Source: an uncultured Rhodopila sp. (GTDB taxonomy: Bacteria > Pseudomonadota > Alphaproteobacteria > Acetobacterales > Acetobacteraceae). From it: a DNA stretch of 64,000 nucleotides. The position numbers and the translations under genes were made by a program. The notes under the pieces are model-generated. The model was not told where the DNA came from and did no database searches. It was given only the letters and a program-made list of their open reading frames with translations. Below, in pieces: positions 26,560 to 35,440 of the stretch. The number at the start of each line of letters is the position of its first letter. The stretch's first letter is position 1. Where the stretch lies: NCBI GenBank assembly GCA_903932145.1, contig CAIZFE010000004.1, positions 186,001 through 250,000 of the forward strand. Reading direction: 5' to 3'.

Positions 26560-27548
26560 GCGACGATCACTGTCGTTGGCCGACACGGCCCGGCCGTGCT
26601 GGCCGATATTGGGCCGCTTCGGGTGTGATCGATCTGGCCGGACGGCATCCAATGTTTCAAAACCACGTTCATGGCCTCGCTCTTATACACGGTCAGCATT
26701 GTGCGCCATGCCATTGCAACCGGCGCCGATCGAACCGACCATGATGCACCACATGCGGGCACCTACTGCGAAAGCAGACAAAAACAGAAGAAATAACCAA
26801 TGAATCGGGGCGAGGCAGACGAGAAATTTAACCTCAAGCAAATTTTATCACAATGACATTTATCGCAACAAGTCTGGTTTTGCAAGCATCTCTGCCGCGT
26901 GCATCAGAATCGCTGAGCCACAAGGCCAGTCGCGGAATCGGTCGCAAGCGGCCAATGCATGACAGGGTCAGCTTCGTCCACCTGGATGGTTTGGATGCGT
27001 GCGATCAACTCTCCGCCCGTCGTTTATCAGCGACACGATTGTCGGATATCGCCCTGGTCAAAGCCGGAACCGATTACCGTGGCCGGCATCAAAACACACC
27101 CGATATCCATTCGGCACTGTGCTGATGGCTGCGTTCAGACGCGTTTGTCGGCCCGGAGGGCATGTGCGCGTTGAGCCATAAGCATAGAGTGGGATATCGC
27201 TACCATAATCAGTACAAGCTGTTTCCAATTGCGGGCGCGCAAGCATGCAACGTGCTATCTGCTGCCGGTATTTCGATCTGACCTGAGTGAGAATCGCGGT
27301 AGCCAAGGCGTCCGCGCGATGACGTCCCAGAGTGACGGCGATGCCGGGAAGCAAAAATATCACGCAAACGTGATGACCCTCCAGGACCGCAGGAGCGGCC
27401 AGTCAGGTCTGTAAGCGCGTAGTGGTCGATCGAGAGGGGCGGGGCGAGGATGGCAGTTCGGATACCGCTCAAATCCATTCAACATCCACGATATGCTCCA
27501 CCCCAATCTGGTTTCAAAAGAAACCAGATGCGCTGGCAGCCGGTTGAA

Positions 27549-27568
27549 CTATGATATCGGTATCATAG
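27549..27568. promoter_or_regulatory. 20-base inverted repeat, possible operator
   Basis: Perfect eight-base arms CTATGATA and TATCATAG are separated by TCGG. The AT-rich composition against a GC-rich background makes it stand out. No gene starts within 300 bases, so its target is unclear. Confidence 0.3.
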
Positions 27569-27617
27569 CAGTCCTTGTTCAGACTGAACGTACGGCTTTC
27601 CGGCCTGTATGGTGCTG

Positions 27618-27680
27618 CTTGTCCGGGCCATGACAACGGGGGCGAGGATCGGCATCAACGCCTTTAATGAGTTAAATCAA
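27618..27680 (-). repeat. partial copy of palindromic element family A
   Basis: Contains CTTGTCCGGGCCATGAC followed by a CGGCATCAACGCC arm and flanking sequence that resembles the outer left arm of the full copy at 10165-10308 when reversed. Only about half of the palindrome is present. Confidence 0.65.
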
Positions 27681-27683
27681 ATA

Positions 27684-27724
27684 CGTGGATAGTGCGCCTT
27701 CGCGCACCATGACGATGTCAGGAC
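27684..27724 (+). repeat. third copy of REP-like element family B
   Basis: Reads CGTGGATAGTGCGCC, a CTTC-type turn, then GCGCACCATGACGATG and ends CAGGAC, matching the two copies at 13681-13780 including the trailing CAGGAC. It lies directly beside the family A fragment. Confidence 0.7.
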
Positions 27725-27850
27725 GATCCGCGTTCATCCCTGCTTATCCGTGTTCATCTGCCTTGGAAACTCTTCCCGCGGACCTTTCACAGCGTGCCGG
27801 CGCCAGCAAAAGGCCGGGCGCGGTTGCCCTGCGTGGCCTACACGCCACGG

Positions 27851-27876
27851 TTGACACATTCTAACGGTTATGTTAG
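27851..27876 (+). promoter_or_regulatory. candidate promoter with overlapping inverted repeat
   Basis: A TTGACA hexamer (27851-27856) is followed by CTAAC-N6-GTTAG (27861-27876), whose right arm lies where a -10 element would be expected, just ahead of ATG 27886. The layout suggests a repressible promoter for the hypothetical gene; the -10 itself is weak. Confidence 0.35.
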
Positions 27877-27885
27877 TTAAAAAAC

Positions 27886-28704
27886 ATGGAGCATACGGCG
27901 CCAACCATGACCCGACCGGCCACGCCCGATCCCGCACAGGACCGGGCCGGCCGCACGATGCCACAACGCCTCGCCGCCCTGCTGCATGTCGTCCGCGTTC
28001 TGCTCGGCCACGGCCGCCGGCTTGTCGAGACCGTGCCGGAGCGTGCCGCCAACGTGGAATTCGCCGCCCTGGCCGGGGTTTTCGGCACTTATACGCTCCC
28101 GACCATCCTTGCCCGCCTACAGCGCGGCATCCTGCGTGCCATGGCGCTGGAGCGTTACCTGCTGGCCCGCGCCGCAAAAGGCCGCGATATCGGATTCGTT
28201 TACTACAAGGACCCGCGCGAGCGCATGCCGGCCAAGCCGGCAGCGGAACCGCACGAGGGACCGCAAGGCGAGCTAACAGCAAAACCGCGGGCTGAACCAC
28301 CAGATGGCGACCCCAAGTCCAGGCCTCCCGCGTTCGATCCGGACGATCTCCGCATCCCTACTCCCGAAGAACTCGACGCCGAAGTCCGCCGCCGGCCGTT
28401 CGGTCGCACCATCCTTTCTATTTGCATGGACCTCGCGGTCATCGCCGGTTTCTGCACCGGCCCATTCTGGAACCAGATATCCGACACGCTCATGAACTAC
28501 GGCGGCAGTTTCGCCACGCTGTTTAAAATGCGGGAGCATCGCGAGACATCGTTTCAGAAAGAGCGGGACAAGAAACCGGACACCTGGAGCTTTGCCTGGA
28601 GGCACCCGCCACCGGATACGGTCCGCCAAGTGCTTGGTTACATGGTCGGCGAGGCGCCCATTTCGGACCCGTTCGATCCCTTGCTGGCCACCGCGCCTCC
28701 CTGA
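27886..28704 (+). CDS. hypothetical protein with a Pro-rich linker
   Basis: A 272-residue protein of unknown function. An N-terminal helical region (residues about 20-100) contains VRVLLGHGRRLVETVPERAA and FGTYTLPTILARLQRGILRA. A proline/alanine/glutamate-rich linker covers about 105-155. A C-terminal region has RRPFGRTILSICMDLAVIAG and FWNQISDTLMNYGGSFATLF. Neither hydrophobic stretch is long enough for a confident membrane call. The gene has typical GC codon use and a possible promoter immediately upstream, but almost no Shine-Dalgarno; ATG 27907 is another possible start. No neighbour suggests a role. Confidence 0.6.
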   Translation: MEHTAPTMTRPATPDPAQDRAGRTMPQRLAALLHVVRVLLGHGRRLVETVPERAANVEFAALAGVFGTYTLPTILARLQRGILRAMALERYLLARAAKGRDIGFVYYKDPRERMPAKPAAEPHEGPQGELTAKPRAEPPDGDPKSRPPAFDPDDLRIPTPEELDAEVRRRPFGRTILSICMDLAVIAGFCTGPFWNQISDTLMNYGGSFATLFKMREHRETSFQKERDKKPDTWSFAWRHPPPDTVRQVLGYMVGEAPISDPFDPLLATAPP

Positions 28705-28919
28705 CTCCCATCCTCCCGGATATGCATCGCGCACCCTCTGATTCCGGGGGCGCTTTCGCGCGGGCTGCGCCAACCGCGGAATTTTTGGGACTGGCCGGCG
28801 CCGTCGCCGCCCCCCCTGCAGGTGGACGAGGCGCCGGCCTGCATTCATGATCCGTGAAACGAACCGTCTCCGGCCATCCGGGCACCGCGTTCGCAGTCAA
28901 ATGGCTGGGGGGCCGACCA

Positions 28920-29927
28920 ATGAACCGACACATCACCCGCCGAACCCTGATGGCCGCCGCGCTGGCGGCGCCGTCCATTGTGCGCGCGGCCGAACCGATC
29001 CGGTTGCGGGTTTCGGTCGAAACGCCGCCGACGCACGGCCGCACGATTTCCGCCGCGGATTTTTGCCGGAAGGTGGAGGACGCCACCAAGGGCGCCATCA
29101 AGACCGAACTGTTCCACAGCGCCCAGTTGTTCACTGACCAGAACGTCGTGACAGCGTTGGTGCAGAATCAGGTCGAAATGTCGATTCCAGGTACCTGGGG
29201 CCTCGCCGGTTTCGTCCCCAGCGTCGACTTCGCCCAGTTGCCCGCGTTGTATGCTCGCCCGATCGAAACCGCGCACAAGGTGATCGATGGCAAGACCGGC
29301 CAGATGGTCAACACGGAAATCGCCAACAAACTACGCATGCATGTGCTCGGGCGTTGGCTGGATCTGGGGTTTGAGAATTGGTACGGCACCACGAAGGCGC
29401 TGACGAGCCTGGAGGATTTGCGCGGAATGAAAATCCGCAACTCCGGCGGTGCCGGTAAGGCGTGGCGGACCAGCTTCCTCGGCGCGATTCCGAATACGAC
29501 GCCAATGCCGAGCGTGGCGCTGGCATTGTCGCAAGGGACGTTCGACGGGCTGATCACGACGAACGAAACCGTGGCGGCGGGCAGCCTGTGGGAAGCGCAT
29601 GTGCATTACGCGCTGGAGGATCACCAGGCGTTCAATGCCTACGTTCCGCTGATCGCCGGCGCGTTCTGGGCCGGACTGTCCGCGGACCACCAGGCGCTGC
29701 TGACCGAGGTGTGGGAGACCAGCATCGGCGATTATCGGGCGCACATGGCGGCGGCTCAGGCGGCGGCGCGCGAGAAGCTGTTGGCGCATGGTGTCGTGTT
29801 CAGCGTCCCCGACGCGCCGCAGATCGAGGCCATTCGGGGCCGGATGCTGGCGGCGCAGGACGGACTGGTGAAACAGTGGCGGATCACCCCGGATATCGCC
29901 GCGCAAGCTCTTTTGGATGCGAGCTGA
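28920..29927 (+). CDS. TRAP transporter solute-binding protein, DctP type
   Basis: A 335-residue periplasmic receptor with a twin-arginine-like leader (RRTLMAAALAAPSIVRAAEP). DctP features include LRVSVETPPTHGRTISAADF at the start, the ligand-clamping arginine in LRGMKIRNSGGAGKAWRTSF, and ALSQGTFDGLITTNETV. Ligands are usually organic acids. No DctQ or DctM membrane gene is adjacent, so it is an orphan. The next gene, a CapA-like phosphatase, starts three bases after its stop, so they share an mRNA. Confidence 0.87.
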   Translation: MNRHITRRTLMAAALAAPSIVRAAEPIRLRVSVETPPTHGRTISAADFCRKVEDATKGAIKTELFHSAQLFTDQNVVTALVQNQVEMSIPGTWGLAGFVPSVDFAQLPALYARPIETAHKVIDGKTGQMVNTEIANKLRMHVLGRWLDLGFENWYGTTKALTSLEDLRGMKIRNSGGAGKAWRTSFLGAIPNTTPMPSVALALSQGTFDGLITTNETVAAGSLWEAHVHYALEDHQAFNAYVPLIAGAFWAGLSADHQALLTEVWETSIGDYRAHMAAAQAAAREKLLAHGVVFSVPDAPQIEAIRGRMLAAQDGLVKQWRITPDIAAQALLDAS

Positions 29928-29930
29928 CCC

Positions 29931-30980
29931 ATGACCCATTTGATCCTGACCGGTGACGTCAACCTGATGGGCGTCACCGACCCGTCCGTCCCGTTTGCGC
30001 TGGTTGCGCCGGACTTCGCGGCGGCGGACCTGATCTTCAGCAACCTGGAATGCTGCCTGTACGCACCCGCGGGCGGCCACAGCGTGGACCATGAAGGCTT
30101 CTATGCCGACCCGATTGTCGGCGGCGCGGTTCTGACCGGTGCCGGCGTGGGCGTGATCGGCATGGCCAACAACGTGAATTATGGGGAGGCGGCGATCACC
30201 GCCTCGATCGCGACGCTGGACCGGATCGGCATTCCCCACACCGGCGCCGGCGCCAACCGAACGGAGGCTCGGAAGCCGGCGGTGGTGACCCGGAATGGGG
30301 TGCGGTTCGGGTTCCTGCAGCGCAGTTCGGTGTATTGGCCGACCAACCATGAGGCAGCGGCGAACGCGATCGGCATCGCGGTGATCCGGGCGCACACGGC
30401 GTATCAGGTGCCGATGCACAAGATCCGGCCGGAAATCCCGCCGATGAACCGGCCCGGCCTGCCTCCGGTGGTCGTCACGTGGGCCGACCCTGTGTATCTA
30501 CAGTGGCTGCGGGACGATATCGCGGCGTTGCGGGCACAGGCGGATGTGATGGTGGTGTCGTGTCACTGGGGCCTGGGGAAGGAGGTGCTGGCGTATATGA
30601 CCGAGATCGCCCGCGCCGCGATCGATGCGGGCGCGGATGTGGTGGTCGGTCACGGGCCGCACCATTTCCTGCCGGTGGAGGTTTATCGCGGCAAGCCGAT
30701 CTTCTACGGGCTGGGGAGTTTCTCGTTCCACACCGGTCATGGCGGCCGGAAGCACGGCGATTGGATCGGGCTGATGGCGGAGGTCGATTTCGACGGTACG
30801 TCGCTGTCGCGCGCCGGGTTCCGCTTCGTGCGGCACAATGACCGAAATGAAACCGTGCTGAGCGCCTTGGCTGACGAGGCGGACGCACTGGCGGAAATTG
30901 CGGCGGTCAGTTCAGCGGCGCTGTCGGTGGAGGGCGACGGCGTTTGGGTTGATTTGGGCGATGATCCTCAGCGGCACTGA
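29931..30980 (+). CDS. CapA family protein (metallophosphatase-like, poly-gamma-glutamate capsule family)
   Basis: A 349-residue protein of the CapA/PgsA fold. The metal-binding motifs are LTGDVNLMG at the N-terminus, FSNLECCLY, VVSCHWG and VVVGHGPHHFLPVEVYRGKP. The usual ANNH motif reads MANNVNYGE here, replacing a conserved histidine with valine, which may alter metal binding. No signal peptide is visible, unlike CapA proper. It is coupled to the DctP-type gene. In soil alphaproteobacteria such cytoplasmic CapA-like proteins occur with transport and catabolic genes, and their substrate is unknown. Confidence 0.82.
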   Translation: MTHLILTGDVNLMGVTDPSVPFALVAPDFAAADLIFSNLECCLYAPAGGHSVDHEGFYADPIVGGAVLTGAGVGVIGMANNVNYGEAAITASIATLDRIGIPHTGAGANRTEARKPAVVTRNGVRFGFLQRSSVYWPTNHEAAANAIGIAVIRAHTAYQVPMHKIRPEIPPMNRPGLPPVVVTWADPVYLQWLRDDIAALRAQADVMVVSCHWGLGKEVLAYMTEIARAAIDAGADVVVGHGPHHFLPVEVYRGKPIFYGLGSFSFHTGHGGRKHGDWIGLMAEVDFDGTSLSRAGFRFVRHNDRNETVLSALADEADALAEIAAVSSAALSVEGDGVWVDLGDDPQRH

Positions 30981-31033
30981 CCATTCCCGATCACACTTGC
31001 ACCACCGCGGCCGTCTGGTTAATGTCCGATGAA

Positions 31034-31046
31034 TTGCATGATGCAA
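31034..31046. promoter_or_regulatory. inverted repeat upstream of an MFS gene
   Basis: TTGCAT-G-ATGCAA, a perfect 6-1-6 palindrome, lies 13 bases before ATG 31060 and just before the ribosome site. Its position would suit a repressor (GntR-like operators look similar), but no regulator gene is nearby. Confidence 0.35.
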
Positions 31047-31059
31047 GTCAGGAGACAAC

Positions 31060-32352
31060 ATGTTCGCGAAGACGCTCGCCCCCCGTCTGGCCGCCCGCGG
31101 TATCCATTACGGATGGGTCATGGTCGCCCTGACCTTCGCCTACGTCCTTTGTAGTTCCGCCGTTATGAGCATTCCCGGCGTGCTGCTGGTGCCCATCTCC
31201 AAAGAATTCGGCTGGTCGATCGGCACCCTGTCCGGCCCGCTCGGCTTGCGCATGGCCCTGTTCGGCATCATCGCGCCGTTCGCCGGTGCCTTGATCCTGC
31301 GCTATGGACCCCGAGCGGTGCTGACGGCATCGGCGGCACTGCTGATCGCGGGGATGGCACTGGCCATGACGATGACTGCCAAATGGCAGTTATGGCTCAG
31401 CCTGGGTGTCGTCCTGGGAATCGCGCCTGGCATGACCGCGCTGGTCCTGACCACCACCATCGCGACACGCTGGTTCACCGCGCAACGCGGCCTGATCCTC
31501 GGCGTTCTGAGCGCCGGCACGGCCACCGGCCAACTGATCTTCCTGCCGCCCGCCGCCTGGCTGACCGAACATTACGGCTGGCGCATGGCGCTGCTGCCAT
31601 CCGCCGTCATGGTCGCCCTGATCGCCCTGGCGTTCTTCCTGTTCTCCAGCGACCGCCCCTCCGATATCGGCCTGCCGCCTTATGGTGAGGACGCCGTGCT
31701 GCCGCACCCGATCGCCTCCAGAAGCAGCGCCGTCGCGATGAGCTTCGCGGCCCTGCGCACCGCCTCGTCGAGCCTGGTGTTCTGGGTGCTGGCGTTTACG
31801 TTTTTTGTCTGCGGCGTCTCCAGCTTCGGCCTGATGCCGCATTTCGTCACGCTGTGCGGCGACTTCGGCATCACGCCGATCATCGCGACCAGCCTGCTGG
31901 CACTGATCGGCCTGTGCGACCTGATCGGCACCATCGGCTCCGGCTGGCTGTCAGACCGTTTCGATAACCGCTGGCTGCTGGGATGTTATTACGGATTTCG
32001 CGGATTGTCGCTGATCTGGCTGCCCTTCAGCGGATTTTCGATGGTCGGGCTGTCGGCGTTCGCGATCTTCTACGGCCTGGACTTCATCGCCACTATCCCG
32101 CCAACCGTTCGCCTGACGGTGCGCCAATTCGGCCGCGAGCAAGCGCCGCTGGTGTTCGGCTGGATCTTCGCCGCCCATCAACTCGGTGCCGGACTGATGG
32201 CGCTGGCGGTCGGCGAGTCCCGCGACGCCTTCAACAGCTATCTGCCGGCATTTCTGGCCGCCGGGGTCATCTGCCTTGCCGCCGCGGCGTCGTTGCTGCT
32301 GCTGCGTGGGCGCACAGGATCGGCGATCCCGGCAGCCCAACCCGCCCAATAG
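31060..32352 (+). CDS. MFS transporter, monocarboxylate/oxalate-formate antiporter-like
   Basis: A 430-residue carrier with about twelve membrane helices. It opens with HYGWVMVALTFAYVLCSSAV and carries GVLLVPISKEFGWSIGTLSG, the pattern of the MCT/OxlT-like branch of the major facilitator superfamily. The loop after helix 6 is short and charged (SSDRPSDIGLPPYGED), and the second half repeats the fold. It probably moves a small carboxylate. AGGAGA lies six bases before ATG 31060. The YdhR-like gene follows 63 bases later. Confidence 0.88.
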   Translation: MFAKTLAPRLAARGIHYGWVMVALTFAYVLCSSAVMSIPGVLLVPISKEFGWSIGTLSGPLGLRMALFGIIAPFAGALILRYGPRAVLTASAALLIAGMALAMTMTAKWQLWLSLGVVLGIAPGMTALVLTTTIATRWFTAQRGLILGVLSAGTATGQLIFLPPAAWLTEHYGWRMALLPSAVMVALIALAFFLFSSDRPSDIGLPPYGEDAVLPHPIASRSSAVAMSFAALRTASSSLVFWVLAFTFFVCGVSSFGLMPHFVTLCGDFGITPIIATSLLALIGLCDLIGTIGSGWLSDRFDNRWLLGCYYGFRGLSLIWLPFSGFSMVGLSAFAIFYGLDFIATIPPTVRLTVRQFGREQAPLVFGWIFAAHQLGAGLMALAVGESRDAFNSYLPAFLAAGVICLAAAASLLLLRGRTGSAIPAAQPAQ

Positions 32353-32415
32353 GGGTGCTTTGCCTCCGGCCGGGTTCCGTTCTAGCGTCGATGCCTTGAA
32401 AGGGAGGAACTATCC

Positions 32416-32754
32416 ATGGGCAATTGCATCGTTGTCGTTCAGTTCGACCTGCCAATGCGCACCGAGGAACAGGCCATCAAGGGCGGCACCGCGTCCGCGC
32501 CGATCTATCGGGCGCTCGGCCAGAAGGGATTGATCCGCAAGGACTATCTGAATGGCGAAACCGGCACCGGCGGCGTCTATCTGTGGGACAGCCGGACGTC
32601 GGCGGAAGCCTGGTTTACCGAGGACCGCGTGGCGGAGCTGACACAGCGCTTCGGTGCCCGGCCGCGGCTGACCTGGTACGACACGCATGTGACGGTCGAT
32701 AATCTGAAAGACGAGACGCGGGTCAACGGCGCCTCGATCGAGGTCATGGCCTGA
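32416..32754 (+). CDS. small YdhR/ABM-fold protein
   Basis: A 112-residue protein with a ferredoxin-like alpha/beta-barrel pattern: MGNCIVVVQFDLPMRTEEQA at the N-terminus and KDYLNGETGTGGVYLWDSRT in the middle, then SAEAWFTEDRVAELTQRFG. This resembles YdhR/MmoL-type putative monooxygenases. These often assist degradation of aromatic or small organic compounds, but few have proven activity. AGGGAGG precedes ATG 32416. The adjacent SDR gene, 41 bases downstream, suggests a shared catabolic task. Confidence 0.72.
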   Translation: MGNCIVVVQFDLPMRTEEQAIKGGTASAPIYRALGQKGLIRKDYLNGETGTGGVYLWDSRTSAEAWFTEDRVAELTQRFGARPRLTWYDTHVTVDNLKDETRVNGASIEVMA

Positions 32755-32795
32755 GGGCTGGGTTGCACGCTGCGATAAACGAGGGGAAACGGGAC

Positions 32796-33578
32796 ATGCA
32801 TCCACGCGGCAAAGTCTGCGTCGTGACCGGCGCGGCGAGTGGTATCGGCGAAGCGGTCGCCCGCGCCTTCGCCGAGGCTGGCGCCGCCGGAGTGGTGGTC
32901 GCCGACCTGAACGCCGAGAAACTGGCGAAGGTCGCCGCCGATATTAGCGGACTGGCGGTGCCGACCGATGTGTCCCGGGAATCCGATATCCAGGCGTTGA
33001 TCGCCGCGGCCGCGGCTCGGTTTGGGCCGGTGGACGTGTTCTATTCGAATGCGGGCATCTCGCGACCGGGGATGGAGGACGCCTCGGATGCTGACTGGGA
33101 CCTGAATTGGCGGGTGCATGTGCTGAGCCATGTGTTCGCGGCGCGCGCCCTGGTGCCGGGCATGCTGGCGCGCGGGTCGGGCTATCTGCTGAACACGGCC
33201 TCCGCGGCGGGGTTGCTGACGTCGATGAATTCGATGGCGTATGGGGTGACGAAAAGCGCGGCTGTTTCTTTGGCCGAACATTTGTCCATTCAGTATGGCG
33301 ACCGCGGAATCAACGTCTCTGTGCTGTGCCCGCAGTCCGTGCTGACGGGCATGACGAGCGGTCGCCCGGGCGCGGCCAGCGTCGATGGCGTCATGACCGC
33401 TGCGGAGGTGGCCCGGATCGTAATCGAAGCGATGGAGGCGGAGCGGTTTATGATCCTGTCGCACCCGACCGTGCAGGAATACGAGCAGCGCAAGACTCGC
33501 GACCGCAACCGGTGGATTGCCGGGATGCGACGGCTACGGAACAATATCTATGGGGCGCCGGCGACCGGGTTGGTTTAG
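32796..33578 (+). CDS. SDR family NAD(P)-dependent oxidoreductase
   Basis: A 260-residue classical short-chain dehydrogenase. The cofactor motif is VVTGAASGIGEAVARAFAEA, then the acidic VVADLNAEKL (suggesting NAD rather than NADP), NAGIS, the catalytic serine in LNTASAAG and the Tyr-x-x-x-Lys in AYGVTKSAA. ATG 32796 is taken because GAGGGGAAA precedes it; a TTG 33 bases upstream adds an unlikely leader. The substrate is unknown. It follows the YdhR-like gene on the same strand. Confidence 0.9.
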   Translation: MHPRGKVCVVTGAASGIGEAVARAFAEAGAAGVVVADLNAEKLAKVAADISGLAVPTDVSRESDIQALIAAAAARFGPVDVFYSNAGISRPGMEDASDADWDLNWRVHVLSHVFAARALVPGMLARGSGYLLNTASAAGLLTSMNSMAYGVTKSAAVSLAEHLSIQYGDRGINVSVLCPQSVLTGMTSGRPGAASVDGVMTAAEVARIVIEAMEAERFMILSHPTVQEYEQRKTRDRNRWIAGMRRLRNNIYGAPATGLV

Positions 33579-33657
33579 CGGTTACAGACAGTCGTCGCTT
33601 CTGGTCTGGCGAACGGTTCACAGCCGGGGCGGACACAGCATCGCCAACGGCCGCACC

Positions 33658-34299
33658 TTACCAACGAGTCAGCCGTGGCAGCAGCAAACGCGCCATCAGC
33701 GATACGAATCCGCATCCGACAGCGTACCACAACGCGATATAAAGTGGGTCGTCGTAAGGGCAGGCAAACACGAAGACAAACGCGCCCCATGCAGCCGCGG
33801 CAATCCCTGCCGAAAGGGCCGTTCCGGCCGTATCGGTCGGCGCCCCCCGTCGCATCAAAAGGCCAAGACCGATCACCGCCGGTAGCGATAGCGCGATCAC
33901 ACTGCCTGCACACTGCACGCCATCCTGCCAGTCCACGCGGGCGGCAAGGGCGGCCCACCCGGCGCGCGATGCGTCGATAAGCCAACCCGCGATGAGTGCC
34001 GCCGCCATGATGCAAACCAGCCAGCGCAACCCCCGACGAGGCGACCGGATCGGATCGAAGGACAGGATGGCAACCGTGGCGCCGACCAGCGCGATCAGAC
34101 CCAGGCTGCACAATTTCCACCAGAACGACGTTGTGTCCATGGCCGCCCCCATATCCGGCCGCATAGACCCGAAACTGACAAACAGGCCAAGCTCGAGCAG
34201 ACACACCACAACGAGGATCAGCACGTCACGACTCGCCCGGCGCGGCCGTACCGGTTGCAGTCCGCTTACGAGCTCATCGATAAGGTTATTATTCGACAT
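33658..34299 (-). CDS. nrsF: NrsF/DUF1109 family anti-sigma factor (membrane)
   Basis: A 213-residue protein with six hydrophobic helices and a short cytoplasmic N-terminus (MSNNNLIDELVSGLQPVRPR) that would hold the sigma factor. The family (DUF1109/NrsF) retains ECF sigma factors of the SigF type at the membrane until a stress such as metal or oxidant releases them. Cysteines near the second and fourth helices (VCLLELG, VQCAGS) are candidates for sensing, though not proven. It overlaps the sigma gene by 11 bases, as expected for a cognate pair. Confidence 0.85.
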   Translation of the reverse strand: MSNNNLIDELVSGLQPVRPRRASRDVLILVVVCLLELGLFVSFGSMRPDMGAAMDTTSFWWKLCSLGLIALVGATVAILSFDPIRSPRRGLRWLVCIMAAALIAGWLIDASRAGWAALAARVDWQDGVQCAGSVIALSLPAVIGLGLLMRRGAPTDTAGTALSAGIAAAAWGAFVFVFACPYDDPLYIALWYAVGCGFVSLMARLLLPRLTRW

Positions 34300-34819
34300 C
34301 GGATTTACGTTGAACCATGGAAGTGAGCCTGTTCAGGCCACGATGAATGTTCACCTTGACCAGCGAGATGGACTGCCCGGTCCTGGCGGCGGCCTCCTCT
34401 ATACTCAGGCCTTCCAGCTTGACCAGCCGTATGACGTTCGATTGCGCCGGTTTAAGCTGCCCCAGCAAGATCTCCAGGGAACGCGCGGACGACACCGCAT
34501 CTTCATGATCGGCAACCGGCGTATCCTCTGATAATGTTTCGGTCGGCGCCGATTTCATCGCGCGCAGCCGGTCGATCCACTTATAGCGCGCGATTGCGGC
34601 GAGCCATGGGCCGAACGGTCGCGACGGATCATACGTGTGCCGCTTCTCATGGAGCGCCATCAGCGTCTCCTGGATCGTGTCCGCAACCATCGACGGCGGC
34701 AGGCGCCGAACATAGTAACGCCGCAGCCACACGCTGATCTCCAGCAGCAGACGATGATAAACCGCGGCGTTGCCTGCTTGCGCGGCTGACATCCATTCAC
34801 CCCAGTCGTCATCGGCCAT
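34289..34819 (-). CDS. ECF sigma factor, SigF-like
   Basis: A 176-residue sigma-70 family ECF factor. Region 2 covers about residues 15-85 (DTIQETLMALHEKRHTYDPS, then PWLAAIARYKWIDRLR) and region 4 about 115-165 (SNVIRLVKLEGLSIEEAAAR, then TGQSISLVKVNIHRGLNRL). The start at ATG 34819 is set by GGAGGG eight bases upstream. It overlaps the NrsF-type gene, and its own promoter region has GTAACC-N16-CGAA at 34928-34953, so it is probably autoregulated. Partner identity places it with the SigF/ECF16-like group. Confidence 0.9.
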   Translation of the reverse strand: MADDDWGEWMSAAQAGNAAVYHRLLLEISVWLRRYYVRRLPPSMVADTIQETLMALHEKRHTYDPSRPFGPWLAAIARYKWIDRLRAMKSAPTETLSEDTPVADHEDAVSSARSLEILLGQLKPAQSNVIRLVKLEGLSIEEAAARTGQSISLVKVNIHRGLNRLTSMVQRKSDVE

Positions 34820-34927
34820 GCGGCCCTCCGGCAGGCCGAAAGGCAGCGGCACGACGCGCGGAGACAGGCGCAGCCGCACCGCGAAGGCCCCCGTGAAGCC
34901 GGCGATCATGAGTTCCATAACAACCCA

Positions 34928-34953
34928 TTCGTGGTAGAGGGGCCATCGGTTAC
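34928..34953 (-). promoter_or_regulatory. SigF-type ECF promoter upstream of the sigma gene
   Basis: On the minus strand GTAACC (34953-34948) is followed, after exactly 16 bases, by CGAA (34931-34928), about 110 bases before the sigma start codon. The identical 6-16-4 arrangement recurs at 35808-35833. As I recall it, the Caulobacter SigF consensus has this form. Autoregulation is inferred. Confidence 0.75.
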
Positions 34954-35440
34954 CGGAGCCGGCTGTCAAATATGCCGGCAGGGACGGAGACTTTGCAGCC
35001 CCAAGTTCTCCTGCCGCCGGCTGGCTTTGGTAAGCTTATGCCGCCGCTACGCAAAGAAGAACACGTCTTGGCTCTGCTGACGGCAACATCTCGTCCGCTC
35101 GGGCTATGGTGCAGATAGAACATACTCGTGCTTTCCCCGCTGTCTGCCGAGGCTGTCACGCCGCAACCGCGGCCGTTCGAGGTGACACCAACATAAATTC
35201 CAAGCTGTTCCGCCAATAATTATTGATCTGTGTCCAGCGTTCCAAAATAGAGGTTGCGAGATTGCATGACAACCCCGATCAAACGGCGCGGTTCGCACAG
35301 CAGCGCACAGGTGGAAGCTGGCGAACCAAGGACGTCACAGGTTGGCGGCCATGATGACGGCCGCGACCCTGCCAACAAACAAATCGGGCTGGTGTTCGTT
35401 TCTCCGTCGTCAGCGTGCCGGACGACGCCCGGGTCAATGC
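34954..35440. other. intergenic stretch without a recognisable gene
   Basis: About 490 bases between the sigma promoter and the small secreted protein gene. Open frames of 60-90 codons occur but look like translated non-coding DNA (no conserved pattern, no ribosome site). No terminator with a clear T-run is seen. Confidence 0.5.

Larger units (their letters stand above)
26560..27885. other. 1.3-kb intergenic region without a recognisable gene
   Basis: Short open frames exist on both strands but none has family-like sequence, a good ribosome site and typical codon use together. Parts (26800-26900, 27480-27570) are visibly AT-rich. The right half holds one inverted repeat (27549-27568), a partial copy of palindrome family A, one copy of family B and a promoter-like segment before 27886. 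Nothing else is seen. Confidence 0.6.

Noticed and set aside
26853-27125. 90-codon plus-strand open frame in the 26.6-27.9 kb gap
   Set aside because: No ribosome site, no hydrophobic or motif pattern and mixed codon use; treated as non-coding.
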